64,000 nt of DNA from Clostridia bacterium (GTDB lineage Bacteria; Bacillota; Clostridia; Oscillospirales; Acutalibacteraceae): NCBI GenBank assembly GCA_900755895.1, contig CAAEIG010000104.1, positions 94,069 through 158,068 of the forward strand, in the 5' to 3' direction. Positions 44,062-52,397 of this stretch are shown in pieces. The position numbers and the translations under genes are program-made. The notes beneath the pieces are model-generated. The model was given only the letters and a program-made list of their open reading frames with translations. It was not told where the DNA came from and ran no database searches. Each line of letters opens with the position of its first letter. Within the stretch, counting starts at the first letter, position 1.

Positions 44062-44436
44062 TTATCGTTCTCCTGTTTTCAAAAAGCGGATCAGCGCTTC
44101 CACATCGTCAAATTCGTCGTAATCCCCCAGGATCCCCTGGCGGTGATAGACTACTCCCCGGATTTCATTGCGCTCCAGGCAGTCCAGCAGCTCCTCCACT
44201 CCGTAGCGCTTTGCAAACATCGTAAAGCCATAGGGCTTGCTCTTTGCCAGCAGTCCCTTCCGACAGTCCTCCTCACAGGCAAAACAGTGAGACAGCCCCT
44301 TTTCCAAGGAGCATGCCCGGTTCTCACACCGGTCCCTGTCCGGGCACTCCCCGGAGTCGCAGCCGCCGCAGGTCCCATTCTCGCTGCACAGGCAGCAGGC
44401 CAGTCCGCAGCGGGCAATCCCCAATTCCCGTTTCAC
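44062..44436 (-). CDS. DUF3795-like cysteine-rich protein
   Basis: 124 residues from GTG 44436, which follows AGGAGG by 9 bases. The first half is a Cys-rich zinc-ribbon-like region (IARCGLACCLCSEN...CGGCDSGECPDRDRC...CFACEEDC). The second half is helical (YGFTMFAKRYGVEELLDCLERNE). This matches DUF3795-type proteins of unknown function, probably metal-binding and cytoplasmic. It ends 33 bases before uvrA and follows a GNAT gene by 14 bases, so it is likely in the uvrB-uvrA transcript. Confidence 0.75.
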   Translation of the reverse strand: MKRELGIARCGLACCLCSENGTCGGCDSGECPDRDRCENRACSLEKGLSHCFACEEDCRKGLLAKSKPYGFTMFAKRYGVEELLDCLERNEIRGVVYHRQGILGDYDEFDDVEALIRFLKTGER

Positions 44437-44450
44437 AATCCCATACCTCC

Positions 44451-45227
44451 TCACTCTTCTGCCGGACGGGAGGAAACCTCCGCCCAAGCTGGGAAAAAGC
44501 CGCACCCCACAGCGATGTTCTGAGAGTGGAGGTTGGCTGGAGCAGTTCCGTAAAAGGGCACCTTGCCCAGCTCCCAGATCCGGGCGCACAGCGCCGAAAC
44601 CAACCCTTTTCCCAGGCCTCGGCTCCGGTATTCCGGCAGCACATCAATGCCCACCTGCCACAGCTGTTCCCCATCGGCAGAGGCCCCAGCCAGGGCCACA
44701 ATCCGATCCCCTTCCAGAGCGGCCAGGGCGATCACATCCGGCCGCTTGGGATTCTCCTCTTCTGAAATGGCATTGGGGAACTTCCGGTTGGGATACAACT
44801 CCTTCATCGTATGCCTGTCATACCAGCGGTAGGCAAATTTCTGGGGCAGGGCAGGGACAAACTCCCCGCCGGGCAGGAACATGTGAAAACTCCCGGTGGG
44901 CTTCCAACCCCAGGGCAGAAGCAGCTGCTCCAACTGCCGGAGCTTGGGATATTCCCACAGACGGTGACCTGGTACATCCCCAGCCCACTTTTGCAGCTGC
45001 TCATGGAGAGCGGGATGAGCGGCAATTACCGCTCCCCTGCCAATGGTGACCATCTGGAACAGGGGAGGTTCCTCCGTGTACTGCCTTCTCCCCGGCAGCT
45101 TTTGGGGAGCGACCAAGGTGTGATCCTCCCTGGACAAGGCCTGGGGGCTCACACCGTAGTCCAGGGCCAGCTGATTCAGTGCCACTTTCCAGGCAAGGCT
45201 TTTCACAGATTCCATACCGTCCCTCAC
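44451..45227 (-). CDS. GNAT family N-acetyltransferase
   Basis: 258 residues, longer than a single GNAT domain. The N-terminal 120 residues are GNAT-related but lack a CoA loop; the C-terminal part has VGIDVLPEYRSRGLGKGLVSALCARI and NLHSQNIAVGCGFFPAW, the acetyl-CoA site. The start is GTG at 45227 with a 4-base overlap with the upstream GNAT; ATG at 45215, with GAGGGA just before, is an alternative. The substrate is unknown. It lies in the uvrB-to-uvrA run. Confidence 0.85.
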   Translation of the reverse strand: MRDGMESVKSLAWKVALNQLALDYGVSPQALSREDHTLVAPQKLPGRRQYTEEPPLFQMVTIGRGAVIAAHPALHEQLQKWAGDVPGHRLWEYPKLRQLEQLLLPWGWKPTGSFHMFLPGGEFVPALPQKFAYRWYDRHTMKELYPNRKFPNAISEEENPKRPDVIALAALEGDRIVALAGASADGEQLWQVGIDVLPEYRSRGLGKGLVSALCARIWELGKVPFYGTAPANLHSQNIAVGCGFFPAWAEVSSRPAEE

Positions 45228-45736
45228 AGTTTCTTCTCAAAGGCGTACTCGTAAAGGCGGGTACCGTTGGCAAGCTCCTCCCCGAACTCCCCGGGGACGC
45301 AGCGAAATCCCGCCTTCTCATACAGCCCAATGGCCGGGGCGTTTTCATAGGCCACAAACAGCCGCAGATACCCGGCCCCCAGGCTCCGGGCAAGGTCCTG
45401 GATTCTCTCCAGGGAGAGCTTGCCCACTCCCCGGCCGCCGTATTCCACCGCCACTCCGAACCGGTACAGGTACCGCGCCGGTGCGGTGGGCTCTTCCCAG
45501 GGCACATCCCCTTCGCCGCAATCTTCACTGAGCAGGGCAAAACCCCCGGCAATGGCAGGGCCGTCCTGAAGCAGGTAGTACCTGCCCAGGGCGATATCCT
45601 CCCCCACTGCGTCCCGGGGGTAACGGTCGCTCCAAATCTTCCAGCCCTCCCGGTCCATCCGGGCCACAAGGGCCCGATACATGGCCTGGATATCCTCCAG
45701 GTCCGCCGGTTGGGCTTGACGCACTGTCAATTCCAT
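45224..45736 (-). CDS. GNAT family N-acetyltransferase
   Basis: 170 residues. CoA-binding FGVAVEYGGRGVGKLSLERI (about 95-114) and LRLFVAYENAPAIGLYEKAGFRCV are typical. ATG at 45736 follows GAGGAG by 7 bases, inside a longer open frame. Overlapped by the next GNAT. It could acetylate a small amine or peptide; the sequence alone does not say which. Confidence 0.88.
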   Translation of the reverse strand: MELTVRQAQPADLEDIQAMYRALVARMDREGWKIWSDRYPRDAVGEDIALGRYYLLQDGPAIAGGFALLSEDCGEGDVPWEEPTAPARYLYRFGVAVEYGGRGVGKLSLERIQDLARSLGAGYLRLFVAYENAPAIGLYEKAGFRCVPGEFGEELANGTRLYEYAFEKKL

Positions 45737-45746
45737 AGGGCGCTCC

Positions 45747-46289
45747 TCAAAAGGCGCGGCCATAGCCGTTGCGCCAGGCCCGCTCTTCAAAAGGACGCTT
45801 CCGGGGACCTTTCACCTCTCCGGCAGGCCGGCCCACCGGCAGATAGCAGATCAGCTCGCTGCCCTGGGGCACCCCCAGGATCTCCCCCATCTTTTGACCG
45901 ATGTGGTCCTCGTCGGTGATGTGGCCCTCCACCCAGCAGCTGGCATACCCCAGCGCCTCAATGGCCAGGAGCATGTTCTCAATGGCTGCGGCGTAGTCCT
46001 GGACGTGAAAATACCGGTCACGATAGGCAGCCACCGGCGTAGTCACCACGCAGATCATAGCTGGGGCGGTCTCTCCCACCGGCGGGTCGATCACTGCCCG
46101 CAGCCGAACCAAGACCTCCGGATCATCCACGGCGATCAGGCTCACCGTCTGCTTGTTGCAGCCGGAGGGCGCTGCCAAACCAGCCTCCAAAATGGCCCGC
46201 AGATCCTCCTCCGCCACGGGGGTGTCCAAATAGACCCCGCGATAGCTGTGGCGGCTTTCTATGGTGTTGAGTACAGGGTTGTTCTCCAT
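45747..46289 (-). CDS. Nitroreductase family protein
   Basis: 180 residues. FMN-binding features of nitroreductases: the N-terminal ESRHSYRGVYLDTPV (Arg contacts to FMN phosphate), APSGCNKQTVSLIAVDD and the C-terminal GHITDEDHIGQKMGEILGVPQG. It would reduce nitro, quinone or flavin substrates with NAD(P)H as a dimer. ATG at 46289 follows AGGAGG. It lies 10 bases after uvrB and 10 before a GNAT, in the repair gene run. Confidence 0.9.
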   Translation of the reverse strand: MENNPVLNTIESRHSYRGVYLDTPVAEEDLRAILEAGLAAPSGCNKQTVSLIAVDDPEVLVRLRAVIDPPVGETAPAMICVVTTPVAAYRDRYFHVQDYAAAIENMLLAIEALGYASCWVEGHITDEDHIGQKMGEILGVPQGSELICYLPVGRPAGEVKGPRKRPFEERAWRNGYGRAF

Positions 46290-46299
46290 AACGTCCTCC

Positions 46300-48303
46300 T
46301 TACGGCCTGGGCAGACGGGTCTTCTTCCCCGGCAGGGGCCCGGCGGCCTCCAGCTCCTTGATCTTGTCACGCAGATAGGCCGCGTGCTCGAACTCCAGCA
46401 GCTTGGCGGCAGCCTTCATCTCCTTGGTGTACTTCTGAATCAGCTCCTGACGCTCAGCGGCAGTGTAGCGCTTCTTCTTTTTCTTGCCGTCCTCCTTGTG
46501 GGAGGAGATCTCGATAATATCCGCCACGTCCTTCTTGATGGTCCGGGGCGTGATGCCGTGGTCCTCGTTGTACTTCTCCTGAATGGCCCGGCGGCGTTCG
46601 GTCTCGGTGATGGCCTGCTCCATGGAGGGGGTCACCTCGTCAGCGTACATGATGACCTGGCCCTGAGCGTTTCGGGCCGCACGGCCGATGGTCTGAATCA
46701 AGCTTCTGCCGCTGCGGAGGAAGCCCTCCTTATCCGCATCCAGAATGGCCACCAAAGACACCTCGGGGATATCCAAACCCTCACGCAGCAGGTTGATGCC
46801 CACCAGCACGTCGAACTCCCCTAAGCGCAGATCTCGGATGATCTCCATGCGCTCCACGGTGTCGATGTCGTGGTGCATATACCGCACCCGGATGCCGTAG
46901 CCCTCCAGGTAGCCGGTGAGGTCCTCGGCCATCTTCTTGGTCAGGGTGGTCACCAGCACACGCTCCTGGCGCTCCACCCGGAGGTTGATCTCGGAGATCA
47001 AATCGTCAATCTGTCCATCGGTGGGCTTTACGGTGATCTTGGGGTCCAAAAGCCCGGTGGGACGGATCACCTGCTCCACCACCTGGGCGGACTTGTCCAG
47101 TTCCAGGTCTCCGGGGGTGGCGCTGACAAACACCGCCTGGTTGATGTGGTCATAGAACTCGTCAAAGTTCAAGGGCCGGTTGTCAAAGGCCGAGGGCAGA
47201 CGGAAGCCGTAATTGACCAGCATCTCCTTGCGGGCCCGGTCCCCGGCGTACATGCCCCGAACCTGGGGCAGCGTCACATGGGACTCGTCCACAAAGAGCA
47301 CAAAGTCCTCGGGGAAGTAGTCGATCAGCGTAAAGGGTGCGCTGCCCGGCTCCCGGCCGGAGAGCACTCGGGAGTAGTTCTCGATACCCTTGCAGAAGCC
47401 GATCTCCTGGAGCATCTCCATATCGTACCGGGTGCGCTGCTCAATGCGCTGGGCCTCGATGAGCTTGCCTTCCTCTTTAAAATAGGCCACCCGCTGCTCC
47501 ATCTCCTGCTCAATGTCCCGGATGGCCTTGTCCATCTTCTCCTTGGGGACGATGTAGTGGGAGGCCGGGTAGATGGCGATATGCTTCAGCTCTGAGATAC
47601 TGTCCCCGGTGAGAGGGTTGAACTCCGTCAGCCGGTCGATCTCATCCCCGAAGAACTCCACCCGCACCGCCTTATCCGTGGCGTTGGCTGGGAAGATCTC
47701 CACCACGTCTCCCCGGACCCGGAACTTGTTGCGGATAAAGTTCACGTCGTTGCGCTCGTATTGCAGCTCCACCAGCTTTTTCAGCAGCTCGTCCCGGTCG
47801 CGCTCCTGCCCGGGGCGCAGGGAGATCACCATAGTGCGGTAGTCGATGGGGTCGCCCAAGCTGTAGATACAGGACACCGATGCCACGATGATCACGTCCC
47901 GCCGCTCGGACAGGGCGCTGGTGGCGCTGTGGCGCAGCTTGTCGATCTCATCGTTGATGGCGGAGTCCTTTTCTATATAAGTATCCGTCTGGGGGATATA
48001 GGCCTCGGGCTGGTAGTAGTCGTAATAGGAGACAAAGTACTCCACCGCGTTGTTGGGGAAGAACTCCCGGAACTCCGAACAGAGCTGAGCCGCCAAAGTC
48101 TTGTTGTGAGCCAGCACCAAGGTGGGACGGTTGATCTGGGCAATGACGTTGGCCATGGTGAAGGTCTTGCCCGATCCGGTGACACCCAGCAGTGTCTGCT
48201 CCTTCATCCCGGAGTTCAAGCCCTCCACCAGCTTTTCAATGGCCTCGGGCTGATCTCCCGTGGGCCGGTAGCTGGACACCAGCTGAAATTGATCGCCGCT
48301 CAT
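46300..48303 (-). CDS. uvrB: Excinuclease ABC subunit B
   Basis: 667 residues. Walker A GVTGSGKTFT, the beta-hairpin VSYYDYYQPEAYIPQTDTYIEKD that clamps DNA, helicase motifs including TIGRAARN, and a C-terminal UVR motif (about 625-660) that contacts UvrC. It verifies lesions after UvrA loading. ATG at 48303 follows GGAAGGGGGAG. It begins the uvrB, nitroreductase, GNAT, GNAT, DUF3795, uvrA order. No uvrC is seen in this window. Confidence 0.98.
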   Translation of the reverse strand: MSGDQFQLVSSYRPTGDQPEAIEKLVEGLNSGMKEQTLLGVTGSGKTFTMANVIAQINRPTLVLAHNKTLAAQLCSEFREFFPNNAVEYFVSYYDYYQPEAYIPQTDTYIEKDSAINDEIDKLRHSATSALSERRDVIIVASVSCIYSLGDPIDYRTMVISLRPGQERDRDELLKKLVELQYERNDVNFIRNKFRVRGDVVEIFPANATDKAVRVEFFGDEIDRLTEFNPLTGDSISELKHIAIYPASHYIVPKEKMDKAIRDIEQEMEQRVAYFKEEGKLIEAQRIEQRTRYDMEMLQEIGFCKGIENYSRVLSGREPGSAPFTLIDYFPEDFVLFVDESHVTLPQVRGMYAGDRARKEMLVNYGFRLPSAFDNRPLNFDEFYDHINQAVFVSATPGDLELDKSAQVVEQVIRPTGLLDPKITVKPTDGQIDDLISEINLRVERQERVLVTTLTKKMAEDLTGYLEGYGIRVRYMHHDIDTVERMEIIRDLRLGEFDVLVGINLLREGLDIPEVSLVAILDADKEGFLRSGRSLIQTIGRAARNAQGQVIMYADEVTPSMEQAITETERRRAIQEKYNEDHGITPRTIKKDVADIIEISSHKEDGKKKKKRYTAAERQELIQKYTKEMKAAAKLLEFEHAAYLRDKIKELEAAGPLPGKKTRLPRP

Positions 48304-48470
48304 GACCGCTCCCCCTTCCATCCAAAGTTTCGCAAAGAACATATATTCGAAAATATCATACTACGGGCCGCCGGGTTTGTCAACCAAAAGCCCCTTCTCC
48401 CAGAGGGGCTCTCTCTGGAAAAAGCGGCTTGGTTCTGATTCCAACAAATTTCTGACGGCAAAGCCTCCTT

Positions 48471-49232
48471 TTAGGAAAGCTTTCCCTTTCCCATCAGTTT
48501 GTATTCGGCAATTCTGGCTGCGTCCATCACACCCCGGCGAAGGCTGTCCAAGTCCTTGCGGTTGGACTCCAAAATCCCACAGTCCGCAAAGGAGAGATAA
48601 TCCGCTCCGGCCACGATGATGTGATCCAACAACGTGGCGTCAATGGCATCCAAGGCCATCTGCACCTGGCGGGTGGCCACAAGGTCATTCCGGGAGGCGC
48701 AGGGATTGCCGCTGGGATGGTTGTGGGCCAGCATCACATTCTGGGCGTCATAGCTGATGCACAACTCCAACATCCTGCGGATATAAATGGGCACCGCACT
48801 GATGGAACCTTCGGTGAGAACATCGTTGTAAAGCAATCTGCCCCGGGTATCCAAAAGCATCAGAGCCACGGCCTCTGTGGAACGCCCCAGGAACTTGGGT
48901 GCAAAAAGCTCCACTGCGGATTCCGTATCAAACACCCGGTGGAGATCCCGAGAGGAATCCTCCATGTAGATCTTTGCCAGCTCCATGGTCAGGTGAAGAT
49001 ACCTGGCAGTCTCCACGCCCACCGCCCGAGCCAGCTCCTCTTGAGGCGCCCGGAACAGCCCTTCCGGCCCGCCGAACACATCCATCAGCCGTTGGGCATT
49101 TTCCCGGGCCTTTCCGTCGGAAAGCAGAAAGCCCAAAAGCTCCTCTAACAGCCGAAGCCATTCCTCTTCCTGGGGCGTGTTCGGCTTCAGCTTCACAATG
49201 GTCGCCCCTTTCTTTTTCTTACTCCCAGCCAT
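48471..49232 (-). CDS. radC: RadC/DUF2466 JAB-domain protein
   Basis: 253 residues. An N-terminal helix-hairpin-helix-like region (about 25-100) and a C-terminal JAB/MPN metal site, AHNHPSGNPCASRND, where Asn replaces the usual Asp of HPSGDP; the terminal S-x-x-D ligand pattern is kept. The family is called RadC but its role in DNA repair is doubtful. ATG at 49232 shares one base with the phosphoesterase stop. It is 168 bases upstream of uvrB; the basic start KKKKG is disordered. Confidence 0.88.
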   Translation of the reverse strand: MAGSKKKKGATIVKLKPNTPQEEEWLRLLEELLGFLLSDGKARENAQRLMDVFGGPEGLFRAPQEELARAVGVETARYLHLTMELAKIYMEDSSRDLHRVFDTESAVELFAPKFLGRSTEAVALMLLDTRGRLLYNDVLTEGSISAVPIYIRRMLELCISYDAQNVMLAHNHPSGNPCASRNDLVATRQVQMALDAIDATLLDHIIVAGADYLSFADCGILESNRKDLDSLRRGVMDAARIAEYKLMGKGKLS

Positions 49233-49774
49233 TACAGCTCCAGGCGATCATACTCGCCGCCCTCCAGGTCCTTCCACAAAAAGACGCCGTCCTCCAGCGT
49301 CATATAGCTGTGAGCCGTATTCTCCTTAGGCAGGGACACGCTGCCCGGATTCAAGTACCAAAAGCCCAGGGAATTGTCCTTTGCCGGAATGTGGGTGTGC
49401 CCGTGAAGCAGCACGTCCCCCGGCTGAAGCAGGGGCGGGGTCTCCAGATTGTAGTGGTGGCCGTGAGTGGCAAAGATCACTCGGCCCTTCTGCTCCAGCA
49501 GGCAGTACTCCGCCAGCACCGGGAAGGGCAGCACCATCTGGTCCACCTCCGCCTCGCAGTTGCCCCGCACACAGAACACCTTGTCCTTCAGCGGGCTCAG
49601 CTGGGCAATGACCTCCTTGGGAGCGTACCCCTGGGGCAAATCATTGCGGGGGCCGTGATAGAGCAGATCTCCCAACAGGAGCAGCCGGTCAGCGCCCTCC
49701 CTCACAAAGGCAGCCAGCATTTTCTCACAGTAAAAAGCAGAACCGTGAATATCCGAAGCGATCATCCATTTCAC
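49232..49774 (-). CDS. YfcE-type metallophosphoesterase
   Basis: 180 residues. Metallophosphatase motifs ASDIHG (D-x-H), GDLLYHGP (GDxxxxG), RGNCE (GN-x-E), ATHGHHY and LHGHTHIP are complete. Members hydrolyse cyclic or simple phosphodiesters with Mn2+. GTG at 49774 is preferred, with AAAGGATG about 10 bases upstream; it gives MKWMIASDIHGS, a typical family start. It overlaps radC by one base. Confidence 0.92.
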   Translation of the reverse strand: MKWMIASDIHGSAFYCEKMLAAFVREGADRLLLLGDLLYHGPRNDLPQGYAPKEVIAQLSPLKDKVFCVRGNCEAEVDQMVLPFPVLAEYCLLEQKGRVIFATHGHHYNLETPPLLQPGDVLLHGHTHIPAKDNSLGFWYLNPGSVSLPKENTAHSYMTLEDGVFLWKDLEGGEYDRLEL

Positions 49775-49843
49775 AGGACGCACATCCTTTCCTTATTTTT
49801 CTGGGACCATTGTAGCAGGATTTCCACAGCCTTGCAATTCCCT

Positions 49844-49872
49844 TTGACATTTGGGGAAAAATAGGGTAGCCT
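49844..49872 (+). promoter_or_regulatory. Promoter of the small GNAT gene
   Basis: Perfect TTGACA (49844-49849), a 17-base spacer, but a poor -10 (TAGCCT, 49867-49872). It lies 29 bases before the ATG. Confidence 0.45.
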
Positions 49873-49900
49873 TTACCCTAGAGATCTGGAAAGGAGCTGG

Positions 49901-50185
49901 ATGGCTATGGAATTCAAAAAAAGCGAGGGCCGCATTTACGCCCAATCTGACGACGGCAAGCTGCTGGCCGAGGTCACCTTCCCCACCGGGGAGGACGGCG
50001 TGGTGGACATCAACCACACCTTTGTGGACGACTCCCTGCGGGGACAGGGCGTGGCAGGGCAGCTGCTGAGAGCCGCCGTGGACGAAGTGCGAGCCCAGGG
50101 CAAACAGACCCGCACCTCCTGCTGGTATGCTGCCCAGTGGTTTGAGCGTCATCCGGAAGAGCAGGACCTGCTCTATCGGGAGTAA
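49901..50185 (+). CDS. Small GNAT-like protein (YjdJ type)
   Basis: 94 residues, the length of the minimal YjdJ-like acetyltransferase domain. The core reads INHTFVDDSLRGQGVAGQLLRAAVDEVRAQ, where RGQGVAG is the acetyl-CoA loop, and then TSCWYAAQWFERHPE, with the conserved Cys-Trp-Tyr. It has no further catalytic domain. ATG at 49901 is 4 bases after AAGGAG; ATG at 49907, with a 10-base spacing, is equally possible. It is transcribed alone. Confidence 0.9.
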   Translation: MAMEFKKSEGRIYAQSDDGKLLAEVTFPTGEDGVVDINHTFVDDSLRGQGVAGQLLRAAVDEVRAQGKQTRTSCWYAAQWFERHPEEQDLLYRE

Positions 50186-50313
50186 TTTTCAAAAACTGTT
50201 TTCCACCTGTTCACAGCTTGGACATATCCGCCGGATATACTTTGGTTGTCAGTTGAGAGTACAAGTTCCTTCCCGGCGGGTACCGGGAAAGCAGACTTTT
50301 TGATAAACTTCAT
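50173..50313 (-). CDS. Possible 46-residue protein
   Basis: ATG at 50313 follows AGGGAGGAAGA by normal spacing. The 46-residue product begins MKFIKKSAFPVPAGKELVLS and ends VFENYSR, with no membrane segment. It lies downstream of the endonuclease Q gene, after a hairpin, and overlaps the small GNAT's stop by 13 bases. The ribosome site is the main support; no family recognised. A palindrome ATATCCGCCGGATAT (near 50225-50239) lies inside it. Confidence 0.35.
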   Translation of the reverse strand: MKFIKKSAFPVPAGKELVLSTDNQSISGGYVQAVNRWKTVFENYSR

Positions 50314-50325
50314 TCTTCCTCCCTG

Positions 50326-50357
50326 AAAAGGCCGCCTGTTGGCGGCCTTTTCTTTTT
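50326..50357. terminator. Rho-independent terminator
   Basis: AAAAGGCCGCC (50326-50336) pairs with GGCGGCCTTTT (50341-50351), with CTTTTT after it on the plus strand. It ends the small GNAT unit and may also act on the endonuclease Q transcript. Confidence 0.85.
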
Positions 50358-50404
50358 GATGCCTGGGGCATTTTGGCCCTTGGCTTTTTTGCTCCGGGTA
50401 AAAC

Positions 50405-51616
50405 TCACTTCCCTGAAAGCTGCAGCCTGCCGAACACCCCGTCATAGCCGGGCTCCCACCGGAGGTTCCCCTCCCGCAGCAGGGCCACACCCCGGGCAAT
50501 CTCTTCTCCAGCCAGGGAGGCGATGTTCTCCAGGGGAACTTCCCGCAGCAGGGGGAACTCCGGCCCCAAAGCATCCACCAGCCTCTGGCACACTCCCTGG
50601 ACCCCTTTGGTCTGCTCCCCCTTGCCCAAACAGGCGGACACCAAGGTGGGCAGGGGCACCAGACGCACAAAAGGCTTTCCACCGGACAGGTCCGATTCCC
50701 GTCCGGACAGTTCCTCCACCCGGTGGGCCACCCCTACGGTGAGCCGCTTTCCACACACCGGGCATCGGCCGTGAAAGGCTTCCGTCTCCTCCGGGGTCAG
50801 GCACACCCCGCAGGCTCGGTGACCGTCCAGGTGGTATTTGCCCTCCTCCGGGAAGAACTCCACCGTCCCCCACAGGCCCTCTCCGGTCTCCAAGGCCCTC
50901 TGCACCGCAGGGTAGGACAGTGCGGTGTCCAGGATGTTCGCCTCACGGCCCAGCTTCTGGGGGGAGTGGGCGTCGGAGTGGGACACCAGCTGCATCCTGT
51001 CCAGCTGGGGCACCCGGCGGTTCATGGGAGGATCCGAGGATAGCCCTGTCTCCACCGCCCGGATGTGCCCGGACAGGTCCCCAAAACACTCCTCCACCGA
51101 GTCAAAGCCGGAAAAGGCCCCAAACAGGGAGAAATGAGGCGTCCAGATGTGGGCGGGCACAAACATCGCCTGGGGGCAGGCATCAAGAGTCATTTCCAAC
51201 AGGTCGTGGGCGGACAGGCCCAAAATTGGCCGTCCGTCAGAGTGGAGATTCCCCACCTGCTCCAGCCGCCGCGAGAGGGTTTCCGCCGCCGCCAGGCTGG
51301 GCAGCAGGATCACATTGTGGATCTTCCTTGTCTTGCCCCCCTGTTTATAGATACAGCTGATCTCCCCGGTAACCAGAAAACGGGCGGCCTCCCCGGCGCC
51401 GGGCAATCGCAGGTCCTGGCGGAGACGGTACAGGCCCTCCTCCGCCGGGACCAGCTGCTCCCTCAGCTCCTGCCTCCAGGCGGGATGGGTGAAGTCCCCC
51501 GTGCCCACCAGGGCGATCCCTTTGCGTCCGGCCCAGAAATCCAGGTGGCGCAGGTCGCAATCCCGACTGGTGGCCCGGGAATAGCGGGAGTGAATGTGCA
51601 GATCTGCATAGTACAT
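50405..51616 (-). CDS. Endonuclease Q-like PHP-domain protein
   Basis: 403 residues. N-terminal PHP metal site (YADLHIHSRYSRATSRDCDL, GTGDFTHP, HNVILLP, FVPAHIWTPHF, VSHSDAHSPQ) and a zinc-ribbon region CGVCLTPEE...CPVCGKRL. The layout fits EndoQ/TIGR00375, enzymes that cut DNA 5' of deaminated bases and abasic sites. ATG at 51616 follows GGAAAGGAGG. It is divergent from an O6-alkylguanine methyltransferase, forming a DNA-repair pair. The open frame upstream of 51616 is antisense to the methyltransferase and is not coding. Confidence 0.88.
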   Translation of the reverse strand: MYYADLHIHSRYSRATSRDCDLRHLDFWAGRKGIALVGTGDFTHPAWRQELREQLVPAEEGLYRLRQDLRLPGAGEAARFLVTGEISCIYKQGGKTRKIHNVILLPSLAAAETLSRRLEQVGNLHSDGRPILGLSAHDLLEMTLDACPQAMFVPAHIWTPHFSLFGAFSGFDSVEECFGDLSGHIRAVETGLSSDPPMNRRVPQLDRMQLVSHSDAHSPQKLGREANILDTALSYPAVQRALETGEGLWGTVEFFPEEGKYHLDGHRACGVCLTPEETEAFHGRCPVCGKRLTVGVAHRVEELSGRESDLSGGKPFVRLVPLPTLVSACLGKGEQTKGVQGVCQRLVDALGPEFPLLREVPLENIASLAGEEIARGVALLREGNLRWEPGYDGVFGRLQLSGK

Positions 51617-51690
51617 GGGTCGTCCTCCTTTCCTGCCCAGTATAGTGCAAGGAGCCTTTCTGCGCAAGCCGTTCTTGACGTGGATTTTTC

Positions 51691-51718
51691 TTGCAATTCC
51701 CCCTCTTTTTGCTATACT
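51691..51718 (+). promoter_or_regulatory. Promoter of the methyltransferase gene
   Basis: TTGCAA (51691-51696), a 16-base spacer and TATACT (51713-51718) with an extended TG, 24 bases before the ATG. Confidence 0.6.
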
Positions 51719-51742
51719 GATGCCAGAGGGAGGCGCTGTACC

Positions 51743-52207
51743 ATGAAACAGATTTTGATTGTGCCGTCCCCCGTAGGACCGCTGACCCTCACCCAAGAGG
51801 ATCAGGCGCTGACGGGGCTGCACTTTGGAGAGCATCCTCAGCAGGGCGCAGAGGGGCCCACTCCCCTGCTGGAGAAGGCAGCACGACAGTTGGAGGAATA
51901 CTTTGCCGGACAGCGCAAAGAGTTCTCCCTGCCCCTGGCGCCCAAGGGCACGGAGTTCCAGTTGAGGGTGTGGCAGGCGCTGCTCCAGATCCCCTACGGG
52001 GAGACCCGCAGCTATGGGGAGCTGGCTGCCATGGTGGGGAATCCCAAAGCTTGCCGGGCGGTTGGCGGGGCCAACCACCGCAACCCCCTTTCCATTTTGA
52101 TTCCCTGCCATCGAGTGGTGGGCACCAAGGGCAGTCTCACCGGCTACGCCGGGGGATTGAATGTTAAGGAGTTTTTGCTGAAACTGGAAAGCGAAGCCCG
52201 CCCGTAA
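51743..52207 (+). CDS. ogt: Methylated-DNA-protein-cysteine S-methyltransferase
   Basis: 154 residues. The C-terminal domain has the active-site PCHRVV (about residue 120), the helix-turn-helix GETRSYGELAAMVG and the NHRNPLSILI and GYAGGLNVKEFLL segments. It transfers the alkyl group from O6-alkylguanine to its own cysteine and is used once. ATG at 51743 follows AGGGAGG. It is divergent from endonuclease Q across 126 bases. Confidence 0.95.
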   Translation: MKQILIVPSPVGPLTLTQEDQALTGLHFGEHPQQGAEGPTPLLEKAARQLEEYFAGQRKEFSLPLAPKGTEFQLRVWQALLQIPYGETRSYGELAAMVGNPKACRAVGGANHRNPLSILIPCHRVVGTKGSLTGYAGGLNVKEFLLKLESEARP

Positions 52208-52246
52208 AAAACGGAGGGCATTTCCCTCCCCAGCACCACCCGCCAC

Positions 52247-52384
52247 GCGGACGCCATGTTCTCCTATCCCAAATAAGGAGTGAACGAAGTGAACGTTTCC
52301 GCGACGAAAAAAGACGCGGACGCCAATGACTCCTTCCCCAAAAAGAGAGTGAACGAAGTGAACGCATCCGCGGCGAAAAAAAGG
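52247..52384. repeat. 69-bp tandem repeat, two copies
   Basis: Copies at 52247-52315 and 52316-52384 begin GCGGACGCCA and agree at roughly four of five positions by eye. Each contains GAGTGAACGAAGTGAACG, then TCCGCG and CGAAAAAA; CGCGGA and TCCGCG form an inverted repeat. The second copy runs into AAGGAGTGAACGAACCC, which supplies the ribosome site of the next gene. A related single copy lies at 8356-8402. Confidence 0.75.
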
Positions 52385-52397
52385 AGTGAACGAACCC

